A stretch of 64,000 nt of DNA, from NCBI RefSeq assembly GCF_000317065.1, contig NC_019701.1, positions 2,614,001-2,678,000 of the forward strand. The letters are read 5' to 3'. Made by a program: the position numbers and the translations under genes. This document shows, piece by piece, positions 1 through 8,551 of the stretch; position 1 is the first letter of the stretch; each line of letters begins with the position of its first letter. The notes below the pieces were generated by a model. It did not search any database. It was not told where the DNA came from and saw only the letters and a list, made by a program, of their open reading frames with translations. This DNA comes from Pseudanabaena sp. PCC 7367 (lineage in GTDB: Bacteria; Cyanobacteriota; Cyanobacteriia; Pseudanabaenales; Pseudanabaenaceae).

Positions 1-765
1 CCAGCTATCAGCACACCACTCCCAGACATTGCCATGCATGTCATACAGGCCAAAAGCATTGGCTGAGAAGCTGCCTACAGGTGTGGTTGATTGGCGATAA
101 GTACCGCTATGCTCGGCTTTATAGGTATAGGTGCCAACATAATCAGCAAACTGACTGGAAATTGTTTCGCCCACGTGGAAGGGAGTTTTGGTGCCAGCGC
201 GACAGGCGTATTCCCATTGCGATTCACTCGGCAGTTGATAATGACGGTTGGTGGAATGGCTAAGGCGATCGCAAAACTCCACTGCATCTAGCCAGGATAT
301 ATTCTCAACCGGTAGATTATGCCCCTGGAAGTAGGAAGGCGTAGGGTCAAGTTCTCGATTCACTCTCGGCAATGCTGCCACCGCCGACCACTGGGCTTGG
401 GTGATTGGATATTTACTCATCAAAAAAGGTGATAGTTTAACGCGATGGCGAGGGAATTCAACACCTCTAGCATCGGTTTCCGTTGGTACTGCTCCCATCA
501 GGAATTGCCCTGGTTCGATCGCCACCATTTCCAAAGCTGTAGCACCATCAAGAGATTCCGATAAGAACTTCGCAATATGCTTTTGACGTTGCTTGATTCT
601 GCCAGTGCGATCGATCGTAGTAACATCAAACGCGAACGTTTTTAAATTGCCAAGCTGCTGACCTTCTAATTTCCCAGGAGCAATGGCAAATGCGCGATCG
701 TGGGCTGCTACCAGAAATCCCACACTACCTAAACCCGCATATTGGAAAAAACGTCTTCGCTTCAT
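1..765 (-). CDS. FGE-sulfatase (SUMF1/EgtB-type) domain protein, 5' part only
   Basis: The gene runs off the left edge; 255 codons are present, starting at the ATG whose complement is at 763-765. The N-terminus MKRRRFFQYAGLGSVGFLVA looks like a twin-arginine export signal. The mature part shows the landmarks of the formylglycine-generating-enzyme-like fold: MVAIEPGQFLMGA (about residues 85-97), a YPITQAQW stretch, LPSESQWEYACRAGT, and FGLYDMHGNVWEWCADSW at the cut end. Family members include true sulfatase-activating enzymes, but most bacterial homologues of this kind are of unknown substrate or act as ligand-binding (C-type-lectin fold) modules. The catalytic C-terminal cysteines lie outside the window, so activity cannot be judged. 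It is transcribed away from the neighbouring CIS ATPase gene with about 400 bp between them; a link to the CIS is possible but not shown. Confidence 0.9.
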   Translation of the reverse strand, partial: MKRRRFFQYAGLGSVGFLVAAHDRAFAIAPGKLEGQQLGNLKTFAFDVTTIDRTGRIKQRQKHIAKFLSESLDGATALEMVAIEPGQFLMGAVPTETDARGVEFPRHRVKLSPFLMSKYPITQAQWSAVAALPRVNRELDPTPSYFQGHNLPVENISWLDAVEFCDRLSHSTNRHYQLPSESQWEYACRAGTKTPFHVGETISSQFADYVGTYTYKAEHSGTYRQSTTPVGSFSANAFGLYDMHGNVWEWCADSW

Positions 766-1161
766 TACCGCATCACCTCTTATTAAATTTAGACATGATA
801 GAACTGAGAAGGGAGATTGACAGCATGGAGCTTAGCGATCCCTTCAAGCTATTTGATATATTCTCTGAATCCGTGGCTTTGCCCTGGATAGGAAGCCTCA
901 AACTGGACTAATTCAGAAAAGAATTAAGATAAACACGAACCCTGACACAATCATTACAAGAACTTGAATAGCTAGTTAACAGTTACTTTTCTTGATTGAT
1001 ATACAAAGAGTAAATCGGAATCTTCCGATAGATTTTGTATCCATGAGCACAAATTAGCTTTTGCTTCATAAAACGCAAATATTGCGCTGATTCGCAACAT
1101 TTTTATTGAATATTCCCGCGATCGCATGGATATGCAACTAGATTGGATAAAGTCAAAGACA
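766..1161. other. Intergenic, no gene recognised; one hairpin
   Basis: There is no convincing coding region here. A near-perfect inverted repeat, ATCGGAA-TC-TTCCGAT, lies at 1014-1029, downstream of the ATPase gene. It is not followed by a strong T tract on the minus strand, so I only note it as a possible transcript-end hairpin. Short open frames in this stretch have no recognisable product. Confidence 0.4.
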
Positions 1162-2499
1162 TCAAGTAAATATTTTCCCAACTTTGTTAAACTCCCGCTT
1201 GATCGCATAGGACAGACCATCTTTATAAATTACATGCTTCCCATGCTTTAAGGCTTGCAGACAACAATACTGCACTACATTCATAATATCAGCTCCAGAC
1301 AATTCATATAGATCTGCTAATTCCTGAAAATCGATCGCTTTATCCAATCTCACTTGTTGAGGAAACATAAGTTGCCATAGCCGCAGTCTTGCTTTGGCAT
1401 CAGGCATTGGAAAGTGGATGATAGATTGGAATCTACGCACAAAAGCATCATCAATGTTACTTTTCAAGTTTGAGGCGAGGATAACAAGCCCATCATAGTT
1501 TTCAACCCTCTGTAGGAGATAGCTTATTTCTTGATTTGCGTATTTGTCATGGGCATCCCTAACATTTGTTCGCTTACCGAATAGCGCATCTGCCTCATCG
1601 AAGAATAATATCCAGTCCTTACTTTCAGCTTTGGTAAAGAGGGCAGCTAAGTTTTTTTCTGTTTCCCCGATAAACTTTGAGACCACCATAGATACATCTA
1701 CTTTGTAGACTTCTTTATTCGTATATTTCCCCAGAAGACATGCTGTCAGAGTTTTCCCAGTCCCTGGAGAACCATAAAAGAGCGCCCGATAACCCCGGTT
1801 TAAATTACGTTTCATGCCCCATTCATTGAGAAGAGTTGGGCTATGAATAATCCAGGTTTCAAGATCGTAAATCTGCTCAAGCGTCTGAGCATTTAATACT
1901 AAATCGTCCCACTGCATATTAGTGGTAATGCGCTGCGCTGGGAACTGGGTATTGAAATGGGGTGGAGTCACATAACCGTAAATGAACAAATTGACGTATT
2001 CCTGAGATAAGACAAGACGGCCACTCATCAGCGGTTCTCCGTTTGTCGGAGCATAAATGGATAAAACTTGTTTTCTTACAAAAAGATGGTTAGGGCTAAA
2101 TATTTTTTGAAAGCGGATACGATCGCTCAGTTGTGTTCCGCCTAGAATAAACAGTACCGTATCCCCTGTTGGTAAAAATCCCCTATGTGAGACCCCACGA
2201 CATCCTCCTATTTGAGGATAGTCACCTGCTTCCGGTAATTGAGCAGTAATCGCACGATCGAAAAAATCAGGTTGTAGATGGGGAGCTAATGCAATGATTA
2301 GGGTTAGTTGTGCAAAGATATCTAATTGATAAGCTTCAATAAACTTAGATAGAGCTGTTTCCTGTGCCAACCAATCTAGGGGCGGTTTAGGCAGCATTTC
2401 TCCCACGTGAGGATTAGTTGCGAAATAGGATTCAATACGCCACTGGATAACCTGCGATAGATATCGAAGTGCGCTCTGAAGAGTGGGGACTTCAATCAT
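1162..2499 (-). CDS. AAA+ ATPase of the contractile injection system (Afp15/Pvc15-type)
   Basis: 445 aa. The C-terminal half is a standard AAA+ module: Walker A GSPGTGKT at residues 243-250, Walker B ILFFDEAD at 297-304, then LVILASNLKSNIDDAFVRRF with sensor-1 and arginine-finger features. The N-terminal 220 residues are the poorly conserved eCIS-type region. In eCIS loci (Afp15, PVC15) this ATPase is a conserved accessory whose role is thought to be assembly or remodelling of the particle; it is not part of the finished tail. Here it is divergent from the structural genes, about 510 bp upstream of the DUF4255 gene, whereas in many eCIS loci it lies inside the operon near the tape-measure gene. 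Family assignment is secure; the exact role is known only by analogy. Confidence 0.9.
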   Translation of the reverse strand: MIEVPTLQSALRYLSQVIQWRIESYFATNPHVGEMLPKPPLDWLAQETALSKFIEAYQLDIFAQLTLIIALAPHLQPDFFDRAITAQLPEAGDYPQIGGCRGVSHRGFLPTGDTVLFILGGTQLSDRIRFQKIFSPNHLFVRKQVLSIYAPTNGEPLMSGRLVLSQEYVNLFIYGYVTPPHFNTQFPAQRITTNMQWDDLVLNAQTLEQIYDLETWIIHSPTLLNEWGMKRNLNRGYRALFYGSPGTGKTLTACLLGKYTNKEVYKVDVSMVVSKFIGETEKNLAALFTKAESKDWILFFDEADALFGKRTNVRDAHDKYANQEISYLLQRVENYDGLVILASNLKSNIDDAFVRRFQSIIHFPMPDAKARLRLWQLMFPQQVRLDKAIDFQELADLYELSGADIMNVVQYCCLQALKHGKHVIYKDGLSYAIKREFNKVGKIFT

Positions 2500-3011
2500 A
2501 CTTCAGTATCTTGGGTTGGCATTGGGTGAGGCAATGACTGAAACTTAGCTGGAAGTAGTAGTTTAGCCATGTGGGTACTTGGCTGAGAGTAAAATAACAT
2601 CAGGCTTTTACAAAATCGGCGCAATAGAGCTATAACAGCATCCCCTGCTCAAACAGGAAAAGCTTGGGGAGCAAGACTTTAATTCTTTTCATGAATTTTA
2701 TTTGCGAACTTGCATGTATATTGCTGATCCTTTACAAACATTAAACTTTTGTTTTGATTTCCAACATCTTATGTTGATTCAAAATTATATCTTGAAAGAA
2801 TATTAAAAAAGAGATAGTTTAAATTTGTGCCCATATACATAATACATATTGTAACTATAGTGACGGATTAACATCAGTTTGAGCTCAGGGAAAAAAGAGC
2901 ATTATTCAAGAGATGTTTAGAAAATATAATCGCGGATGAATAGGACTAATAAGCTCTGCTAGTGAATGATCGAGAATAACAATTGCTATATTCCTGAGAC
3001 AATTTTGGCGA
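2500..3011. promoter_or_regulatory. AT-rich divergent intergenic region between the CIS ATPase and CIS structural genes
   Basis: About 510 bp, markedly AT-rich, with no coding signal. It must carry the promoters for the ATPase (leftward) and probably for the CIS operon (rightward). A perfect 6-bp inverted repeat with a 3-base spacer, CAACAT-CTT-ATGTTG, lies at 2762-2776 and could be an operator. A weak sigma-70-like pair, TTGAAA at 2792-2797 and TAGTTT at 2815-2820 with 17 bp between, points rightward. These are pattern-level suggestions, not demonstrated sites. Confidence 0.4.
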
Positions 3012-3593
3012 ATGATTTATGATGCCTTAAAGCTAATGCAAGTTGCATTGCAGAATTACATCAAAGAGGTTGAGCAAACTCTGGATTCGAGTCAAGACAT
3101 TGTCATTCTGGATAATATTGCAATGGCTGAGGAATTGGGAGGAAATCGTAGCAATATGAATGAACGTATTGTTATGAGTCTGGTTAACTTGGAAGAAGAG
3201 ACAACGTTAAAAAACTCCCCTAACTACCATATGGTAAATGGACGCACAATCTATCAAAATCCGCCGATCAGCCTCAATTTATTTGTTCTATTTTCAGTCC
3301 TTCACAGCGAACAATATGATACGGCGCTGAAGCGGCTGGCCAGAGTCATAGAGTTCTTTCAATGGCAAAGGGAGTTTTCGTTCACAACCACACCGGGACC
3401 AAATGGCCTTTCTAAAGATGTTCGGGTCTTGCCCGATCTTTACACCCTCACTTTTGATCAACTCAATCATTTGTGGGGGGCATTGGGAGGTAAACAGGTG
3501 CCATTCGTGATGTACCGAACTCGCATGGTAATGCTAGATGCCCAGAAACTTCAGTCTGAAGGTGAGCCAATTAGAGAAAGGGTACTTAAGTAA
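3012..3593 (+). CDS. DUF4255 / Pvc16-N-type CIS protein (probable tail cap/terminator)
   Basis: 193 aa, first gene of the rightward CIS series. The sequence fits the DUF4255 (Pvc16 N-terminal) family: a helical N-terminus, then NERIVMSLVNLEEETTLKN, the NPPISLNLFVLFSV strand-rich core and a C-terminal LTFDQLNHLWGALGGKQVP segment. Afp16/Pvc16 proteins cap and terminate the sheath and tube at the distal end of the particle, so the same role is inferred. The ATG at 3012 is the first in frame; no strong Shine-Dalgarno is visible. The next gene starts 23 bp downstream, consistent with an operon. Confidence 0.85.
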   Translation: MIYDALKLMQVALQNYIKEVEQTLDSSQDIVILDNIAMAEELGGNRSNMNERIVMSLVNLEEETTLKNSPNYHMVNGRTIYQNPPISLNLFVLFSVLHSEQYDTALKRLARVIEFFQWQREFSFTTTPGPNGLSKDVRVLPDLYTLTFDQLNHLWGALGGKQVPFVMYRTRMVMLDAQKLQSEGEPIRERVLK

Positions 3594-3616
3594 ACTGTTG
3601 CGGATGCATCTCAGTC

Positions 3617-4918
3617 ATGAATGTCTCATTCAAGCCAATTCTTCGCCTGGAAATCTGGCACGATTACTATCTTGGTCAACTTGATGGATTGGACACTCTG
3701 CCGGCCAACTACGATATTTCAGAGGCGATCGCCCTGATCCCCACATTTCACTGTCAGCATGTGCTGCGAAATTTGCGTTGGCTTTTTCGCCCCCAGCCCT
3801 ACGGCGCTACATTACTAGCTCATATTGATGCCACTGAAGATACGCATGCTAACTCTGAAACAACAGAAACAACAGGGCTAATACCTATTGTCCCAATTGA
3901 TCCAAACACCAAATTAACGTTTTGGTTGGTGGTGCGCGATCGTAATTTTGCCAACTATACCAATCTATCTCTGGATTCTTCCGGTGAGCGGATCTACTAC
4001 TTTTCAAACCAGTGGGGAAACAGGTCAGGCGATCGCCTCTTTTTGACTCAACCACTCCAGTCTTACCAAGCTGGGGCGGAATATCCGTTGGGGCATTTGG
4101 TGATTTACCGTAATGGGCAGGAAAATATAACGCTGGAAGCTTCTCGATACCAAGCATCGGCAAGTCAAACCCCCAAGCTGAGCAATAGCAAGGAACTTGA
4201 CCACAATTCCAACTTGGATGAGGCTAATCTCTCATCAAGCGATGCGGGGGAATGGAACCAGCTACCCAGTAGCCAGTATGTATCAACCAAAGATCACCTA
4301 CCCCAGCAGGGCTTGTCCTACAAACAGTTCAGTTCTGGCGATAATATTCAGTTTTCATTAGTCAATCTGAATGGACAGGAAACATTCTCTCTGGCGATTC
4401 AGGTTCCTAAAGGTCATCCGGCGGGTGCAGCACTACCCATAAACCTGGACTTTACTGGGCAAGATCCTGGCTTCTATCGACTCCTGCTCAATAGCGATCA
4501 GATCGATCAATTTATTCTTTGCAATCCAATGGTCAGCCATGATGCTTTTGCCCTGATCGAGCTTTCCTTCAATCCATCCATATTGACATCTCCCTTTCGG
4601 CTCCTGGACCAAGAGACGCTTCACCCCAAAACCTATAGCATTCGTTTCAGAAACCGAGCAACCCATTGGCGTTATCACTACGATCGCCCACACGGTTTTA
4701 CCATAGATAGTCTGCCCAGCAACCTCCAACTGATTGATGACAAAACCTATGTCACCAAACATCCTATTGGTCTTTGTCAACAGCCCAAACAACTTTTTAC
4801 CGATGGCAACAGCAAAAAACTGCCAGCACCGCGCATGGCCACGATCAAACCGCTGATCGAATCGATACCCAATGGTAGCCGCAACATTACGGCAATTTTT
4901 TCAGATATCTACCTATAA
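3617..4918 (+). CDS. Uncharacterised CIS-operon protein, 433 aa
   Basis: I do not recognise a named family. The N-terminus (FKPILRLEIWHDYYLGQ, then a LRNLRWLFRPQPYG segment) and the rest are rich in predicted beta structure. A low-complexity polar stretch lies near residues 175-225. There is no signal peptide or membrane segment. It sits between the cap-type gene and the sheath gene, 23 and 18 bp from them, so co-expression with the structural proteins is very likely. Candidate roles by position are a cap-associated or sheath-associated structural protein. This position is usually occupied in eCIS loci by poorly conserved proteins, and function is unknown. Confidence 0.75.
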   Translation: MNVSFKPILRLEIWHDYYLGQLDGLDTLPANYDISEAIALIPTFHCQHVLRNLRWLFRPQPYGATLLAHIDATEDTHANSETTETTGLIPIVPIDPNTKLTFWLVVRDRNFANYTNLSLDSSGERIYYFSNQWGNRSGDRLFLTQPLQSYQAGAEYPLGHLVIYRNGQENITLEASRYQASASQTPKLSNSKELDHNSNLDEANLSSSDAGEWNQLPSSQYVSTKDHLPQQGLSYKQFSSGDNIQFSLVNLNGQETFSLAIQVPKGHPAGAALPINLDFTGQDPGFYRLLLNSDQIDQFILCNPMVSHDAFALIELSFNPSILTSPFRLLDQETLHPKTYSIRFRNRATHWRYHYDRPHGFTIDSLPSNLQLIDDKTYVTKHPIGLCQQPKQLFTDGNSKKLPAPRMATIKPLIESIPNGSRNITAIFSDIYL

Positions 4919-4936
4919 CCTAGCGAGTCACCTATT

Positions 4937-6442
4937 ATGCCCAGCACCTATAAAACTCCAGGCGTTTACATTCAGGAAATTTCCAAGTTTCCCCCTTCAG
5001 TTGCTGAAGTTGAAACAGCCATACCTGCTTTCATTGGCTATACCCAAAAGGCAGTATTAAAAGGCATTGATCAATATGCCCAGAAAAAAAATCCAACCCC
5101 CACTGATGGCGGAGATCCTGTTACAGATACTGAAGATCCTGTTGCAGGTACGAATCCAATAATAGTAAGGATCTCATCTTTACTAGAATATGAGCAATTT
5201 TTTGGTAAGGCTGAGAATGAGCAAGGGATTGAGGTGAATGTGAGCGCAAGTGGAGAGGTGAGCGCAACGATCGACAATCCCTCACCCCATAACATGTATT
5301 ATTCTCTCCAAGCCTATTTCGCCAACGGAGGAGGTCCCTGCTACATTGTCTCCATTGGCAAAACTTCTAGTAGTGCGATCGAGCAATCTGCATTAGCCAA
5401 GGGGCTTCAGGAGATTGAGCGAGAAGATGAAGTTACCCTGATTGTCTTACCAGAGAGTCTATCCCTCCAGATTGCAGAATCTGCGAGTCTTTATGATACA
5501 GCACTGAAACAATGCGATAAGTTGCAGGATCGCTTTGTAGTCATGGATGCCAAGCTGGATGCCCCTAGCGTTAGCATATTTAATGCCGCAGAGAGCTTTC
5601 GCAACGCAGGCATTGGTATTAATAATTTGAAGTATGGTGCAGCCTATGGCCCCCGCCTCGAAACTATTTTTGACTATGCCTATGCCGAAACAGACGTTAA
5701 GGTGATTGTGCCGGCGCTAAAAACAGAAAATGGGAAAGATATCCCGAATCCAGATGCAGAGCCGATCGAAAAGAACATGAGTGAGATCAATCCGACGACC
5801 ACTAAAGATACCAAATATGGGCAATATTATCCCCAAGTGAAACAGGCCATTGGCAGTATTCCCGTGGTGTTGCCTGCAGCTCCCATTGTAGTCGGCGTTT
5901 ATGCCGCTGTGGACAGCACGCGTGGGGTTTGGAAAGCGCCTGCCAATGTCAGCCTGAGTTCAGTCATTGGTCCCACCAGGAAAATCAGCAGTGAGGAGCA
6001 GGAAAACCTCAATCTTGATACTACAGGTAAGTCAATTAATGCGATTCGAGCTTTTACAGGAAAAGGAACCTTGATCTGGGGCGCGCGCACGCTGGCGGGT
6101 AATGATAATGAATGGCGTTATATCCCAGTGCGACGTTTTTTCAATATGGCTGAGGAGTCAATTAAGAAAGCCACTGAACAGTTTGTCTTCGAGCCAAACG
6201 ATGCTAACACCTGGATCAAAGTGAAAGCGATGATCGAGAACTTCTTAACTCTGCAATGGCGAACCGGTGCACTGGCTGGAGCAAAGCCTGACCAGGCGTT
6301 CTATGTCAAAATTGGACTCAATGAGACCATGACTGCTTTAGATATTCTCGAAGGCCGTATGATTGTTGAAATTGGGATGGCAGTTGTGCGTCCAGCGGAA
6401 TTTATCGTCCTTATGTTCTCCCACAAAATGCAAGAAAGTTGA
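4937..6442 (+). CDS. Contractile tail sheath protein
   Basis: 501 aa. The N-terminus YKTPGVYIQEISKFPPSV is the classic phage/eCIS sheath start (a 'PGVYVEE'-like motif), followed by AIPAFIGYT. The C-terminal third carries the conserved sheath core: WRYIPVRRFFNMAEESIKKA and FVFEPNDANTWIKVK, ending in the strand used in the inter-subunit handshake. A variable insertion (residues roughly 45-120 and 240-290) decorates the outside. The protein polymerises around the tube and its contraction drives injection. Only one sheath gene is present, whereas Afp/PVC loci carry three, so all sheath rings would be identical. An ORF-free gap of 117 bp separates it from the first tube gene. Confidence 0.95.
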   Translation: MPSTYKTPGVYIQEISKFPPSVAEVETAIPAFIGYTQKAVLKGIDQYAQKKNPTPTDGGDPVTDTEDPVAGTNPIIVRISSLLEYEQFFGKAENEQGIEVNVSASGEVSATIDNPSPHNMYYSLQAYFANGGGPCYIVSIGKTSSSAIEQSALAKGLQEIEREDEVTLIVLPESLSLQIAESASLYDTALKQCDKLQDRFVVMDAKLDAPSVSIFNAAESFRNAGIGINNLKYGAAYGPRLETIFDYAYAETDVKVIVPALKTENGKDIPNPDAEPIEKNMSEINPTTTKDTKYGQYYPQVKQAIGSIPVVLPAAPIVVGVYAAVDSTRGVWKAPANVSLSSVIGPTRKISSEEQENLNLDTTGKSINAIRAFTGKGTLIWGARTLAGNDNEWRYIPVRRFFNMAEESIKKATEQFVFEPNDANTWIKVKAMIENFLTLQWRTGALAGAKPDQAFYVKIGLNETMTALDILEGRMIVEIGMAVVRPAEFIVLMFSHKMQES

Positions 6443-6559
6443 TCGCAATATTATTTGCTCTATATTACATCAACCTTACACAGTGTGTATTAGGGTGCGT
6501 ATCACTTAATAAAATTCATCCTCATCTACTTATTCAATTCACTAACCCATCAAATTGTT

Positions 6560-6991
6560 ATGGCCGAATATCCTTTACCCAAATTTCATTTCCAGGTTGA
6601 ATGGGGTGGCTCCCGCCTGGGATTTACAGAAGTGTCCGGATTGGACATCGAGACAGAAGTAATCGAATATCGAGAAGGTAACATGCCGGAATACCATTCT
6701 CTTAAAATGCCAGGACGGCAAAAGTTCGGCAACATCACGATGAAGCGAGGAACCTTCAAAGGTGATGGTGATTTTGTTAAGTGGTGGAACACTGTTGCAT
6801 TAAACACCATTGAGCGGCGCGATCTCACAGTCAGTTTGTTAAATGAGGCTCATGAGCCAGTGGTGGCATGGAAGATTAAGGCGGCATGGCCAATTAAAGT
6901 CCAATCGACAGATCTCAAGGGTGATGGTAACGAAGCCGCGATCGAGACTATTGAGATTGCCCATGAAGGCTTGAATGTTGAGTATATTTAA
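6560..6991 (+). CDS. CIS inner tube protein 1 (Afp1/Hcp-like, DUF T4-gp19 family)
   Basis: 143 aa. PLPKFHFQVEWGGSRLGFTE, then VSGLDIETEVIEYREG, followed by LKMPGRQKFGNITMKRGTFK, are hallmarks of the phage tail-tube (gp19-like) family, which stacks as hexameric rings into the tube that crosses the target membrane. Length matches the roughly 140-150 aa of Afp1-type major tube proteins, and I take this as the major tube subunit. The ATG at 6560 follows a 117-bp gap after the sheath gene; this gap is large enough for an internal promoter, which would raise tube and sheath stoichiometry. Confidence 0.93.
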   Translation: MAEYPLPKFHFQVEWGGSRLGFTEVSGLDIETEVIEYREGNMPEYHSLKMPGRQKFGNITMKRGTFKGDGDFVKWWNTVALNTIERRDLTVSLLNEAHEPVVAWKIKAAWPIKVQSTDLKGDGNEAAIETIEIAHEGLNVEYI

Positions 6992-7013
6992 ACCACTGTG
7001 CCAGTCCTGAATT

Positions 7014-7490
7014 ATGCGAACTTATCCTCCCGTTAGTTTCTTTTTTGAAGTGGTATTTCAGGGTGAGAACCTGGATAAGGAGATCGTGGAAACACGTTTT
7101 CAGAGTGTCACTGGTCTGACAGCAGAGCTACAAACCGAGACATTAAAAGAGGGCGGTGAAAATCGCTTTGAGCATATTTTACCCACCCGAGCAAAATATA
7201 ATCCCTTGGTATTGAAACGTGGACTAGTTAAGGATTCAAAAATGGTGCAGTGGTGTGCTGATGCCATTCTCAACCTTGATATTCGACCGATGGACTTACT
7301 CGTGAATCTGCTACATATCGACCGATCGAGTAGTTCAAAGTCACCTTCCAGGATTGAACCCTTAATGAGCTGGAAGGTCATCAATGCATGGCCGCGCAAG
7401 TGGTCTGTATCAGAATTTGATGCCGAGAAATCATCTGTGGCAATTGAGTCGCTGGAGCTGAATTACCAGTATTTTGAAACATTGAGATAA
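7014..7490 (+). CDS. CIS inner tube protein 2 (Afp5-like tube initiator)
   Basis: 158 aa, clearly homologous to the preceding tube protein: PPVSFFFEVVF at the start, VTGLTAELQTETLKEGGEN, and NPLVLKRGLVKDSKMVQWC matching the KRGTFKGDGDFVKWW segment of the paralogue. In Afp/PVC loci a divergent second tube protein (Afp5) forms the first layer on the spike hub. The longer C-terminal half here (an extra polar loop around residues 100-120) fits such an adaptor. It starts 23 bp after tube 1. Confidence 0.9.
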   Translation: MRTYPPVSFFFEVVFQGENLDKEIVETRFQSVTGLTAELQTETLKEGGENRFEHILPTRAKYNPLVLKRGLVKDSKMVQWCADAILNLDIRPMDLLVNLLHIDRSSSSKSPSRIEPLMSWKVINAWPRKWSVSEFDAEKSSVAIESLELNYQYFETLR

Positions 7491-7584
7491 GAAAATCGGT
7501 TTGAAATCAAGTTGAATAACTCGGTAGACTTTCAGGGCTATCTTCTTGGGAAAAACCTACAAAAAATGGACTACTGGAGGAGCA

Positions 7585-7761
7585 ATGCCCCTAGAAATTA
7601 GAGAGCTGGTGATTAGAACTACTGTGGCAAGCGATCGTAATCAAGCGCCAGGCAATTCGATTGTTACAAATGACAATCTGAGTGAGGCTGATCAAGCTGC
7701 GATCGTTACTGCTTGTGTTGACCAGGTGCTATATATTCTCCAGTCTCGCTCTGAGCGATAG
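7585..7761 (+). CDS. Small CIS protein, DUF5908/Afp6-type
   Basis: 58 aa from the ATG at 7585, which has a strong Shine-Dalgarno (CTGGAGGAGCA) just upstream. An in-frame start at 7546 would add 13 residues but lacks such a site. MPLEIRELVIRTTV is the typical DUF5908 opening, and the remainder is a short helical tail (SEADQAAIVTACVDQVLYIL). Afp6-like proteins are small, conserved eCIS components encoded next to the LysM adaptor; their function is not well defined. The neighbours on both sides support the assignment. Confidence 0.8.
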   Translation: MPLEIRELVIRTTVASDRNQAPGNSIVTNDNLSEADQAAIVTACVDQVLYILQSRSER

Positions 7762-7817
7762 TAATATATTTTAAGATGTGAGATTTGCGATTTGAAATAC
7801 TGCGTTTTGAGGCAACT

Positions 7818-8525
7818 ATGACAGGTGAATTAATCAAGGTCGAAATCCGTGCTTTCAAGGATAAAAGCTTCAGTCAACCCTTGGGCAAATTCGAGTTGCC
7901 AGTTAATCCCGAGCAATTTTCTCAATCGTTTAGGGTAGCTTACGATCAACAACAAGCTGCTGGATCACAGGGCACCGATCCAGAGTATAAAGCTACAAAG
8001 CCTGAAGAATTAGTGCTTAACTTTACGTTTGACGGTACGGGAGTCTTGCCTGTAAAAATCAAACCTAAAACCTTTCACAAAGATGTAAACAGTCAAGTGG
8101 AAGAACTGCTAAAGGTGGTTTACCTCATGAACAGTGAAACCCACAAACCTAACTTTTTGCGATTGTTATGGGGAAATGCTTCATTTGGCGATCAAAATAG
8201 CTTTGACTGCCTCCTGAAGGATCTCACCATTGATTACACAATGTTTGCAACAGATGGTAAGCCCTTACGAGCTAAGCTCAAGGGTACGTTTATCAGCTAC
8301 GTCGAAACGAAAAGGCGGATTCGGGAGGAGGGGAAAAGATCCCCTGATGTTACCCATGTGCGTACTGTGAAAGCAAGAGATTCATTACCATTGATGACCC
8401 AGCGCATTTATGGCGATCAGTCCTACTACTTGCAAGTGGCAAAAGTCAATGGTCTGGTAAACTTCCGACGATTAAAGCCAACCACTGACCTGCAATTCCC
8501 ACCAATTGATAAAACATTAGTCTAG
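7818..8525 (+). CDS. LysM-containing CIS adaptor (Afp7/gp53-like)
   Basis: 235 aa from the ATG at 7818, preceded by a GAGG Shine-Dalgarno; a TTG at 7785 would add 11 residues that look untranslated. The N-terminal 160 residues contain the CIS tube-adaptor signature (LPVNPEQFSQSF, then EELVLNFTFDGTGVLP). The C-terminal about 50 residues are a LysM module (VKARDSLPLMTQRIYGDQ and ending LKPTTDLQFPPI). In eCIS this protein bridges the tube base, spike hub and baseplate. It lies between the DUF5908 gene and the spike gene, as in Afp and PVC loci. Confidence 0.9.
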   Translation: MTGELIKVEIRAFKDKSFSQPLGKFELPVNPEQFSQSFRVAYDQQQAAGSQGTDPEYKATKPEELVLNFTFDGTGVLPVKIKPKTFHKDVNSQVEELLKVVYLMNSETHKPNFLRLLWGNASFGDQNSFDCLLKDLTIDYTMFATDGKPLRAKLKGTFISYVETKRRIREEGKRSPDVTHVRTVKARDSLPLMTQRIYGDQSYYLQVAKVNGLVNFRRLKPTTDLQFPPIDKTLV

Positions 8526-8551
8526 CCCAGTTTAATCCAGGCTCTTGTCCT

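Noticed and set aside
1014-1029. Intrinsic terminator after the ATPase gene
   Set aside because: The hairpin is good, but on the minus strand it is not followed by a T tract and it lies more than 130 bp from the stop.
972-1220. 82-aa open frame on the minus strand
   Set aside because: It overlaps the ATPase 3' end in another frame and has no recognisable family or ribosome site.
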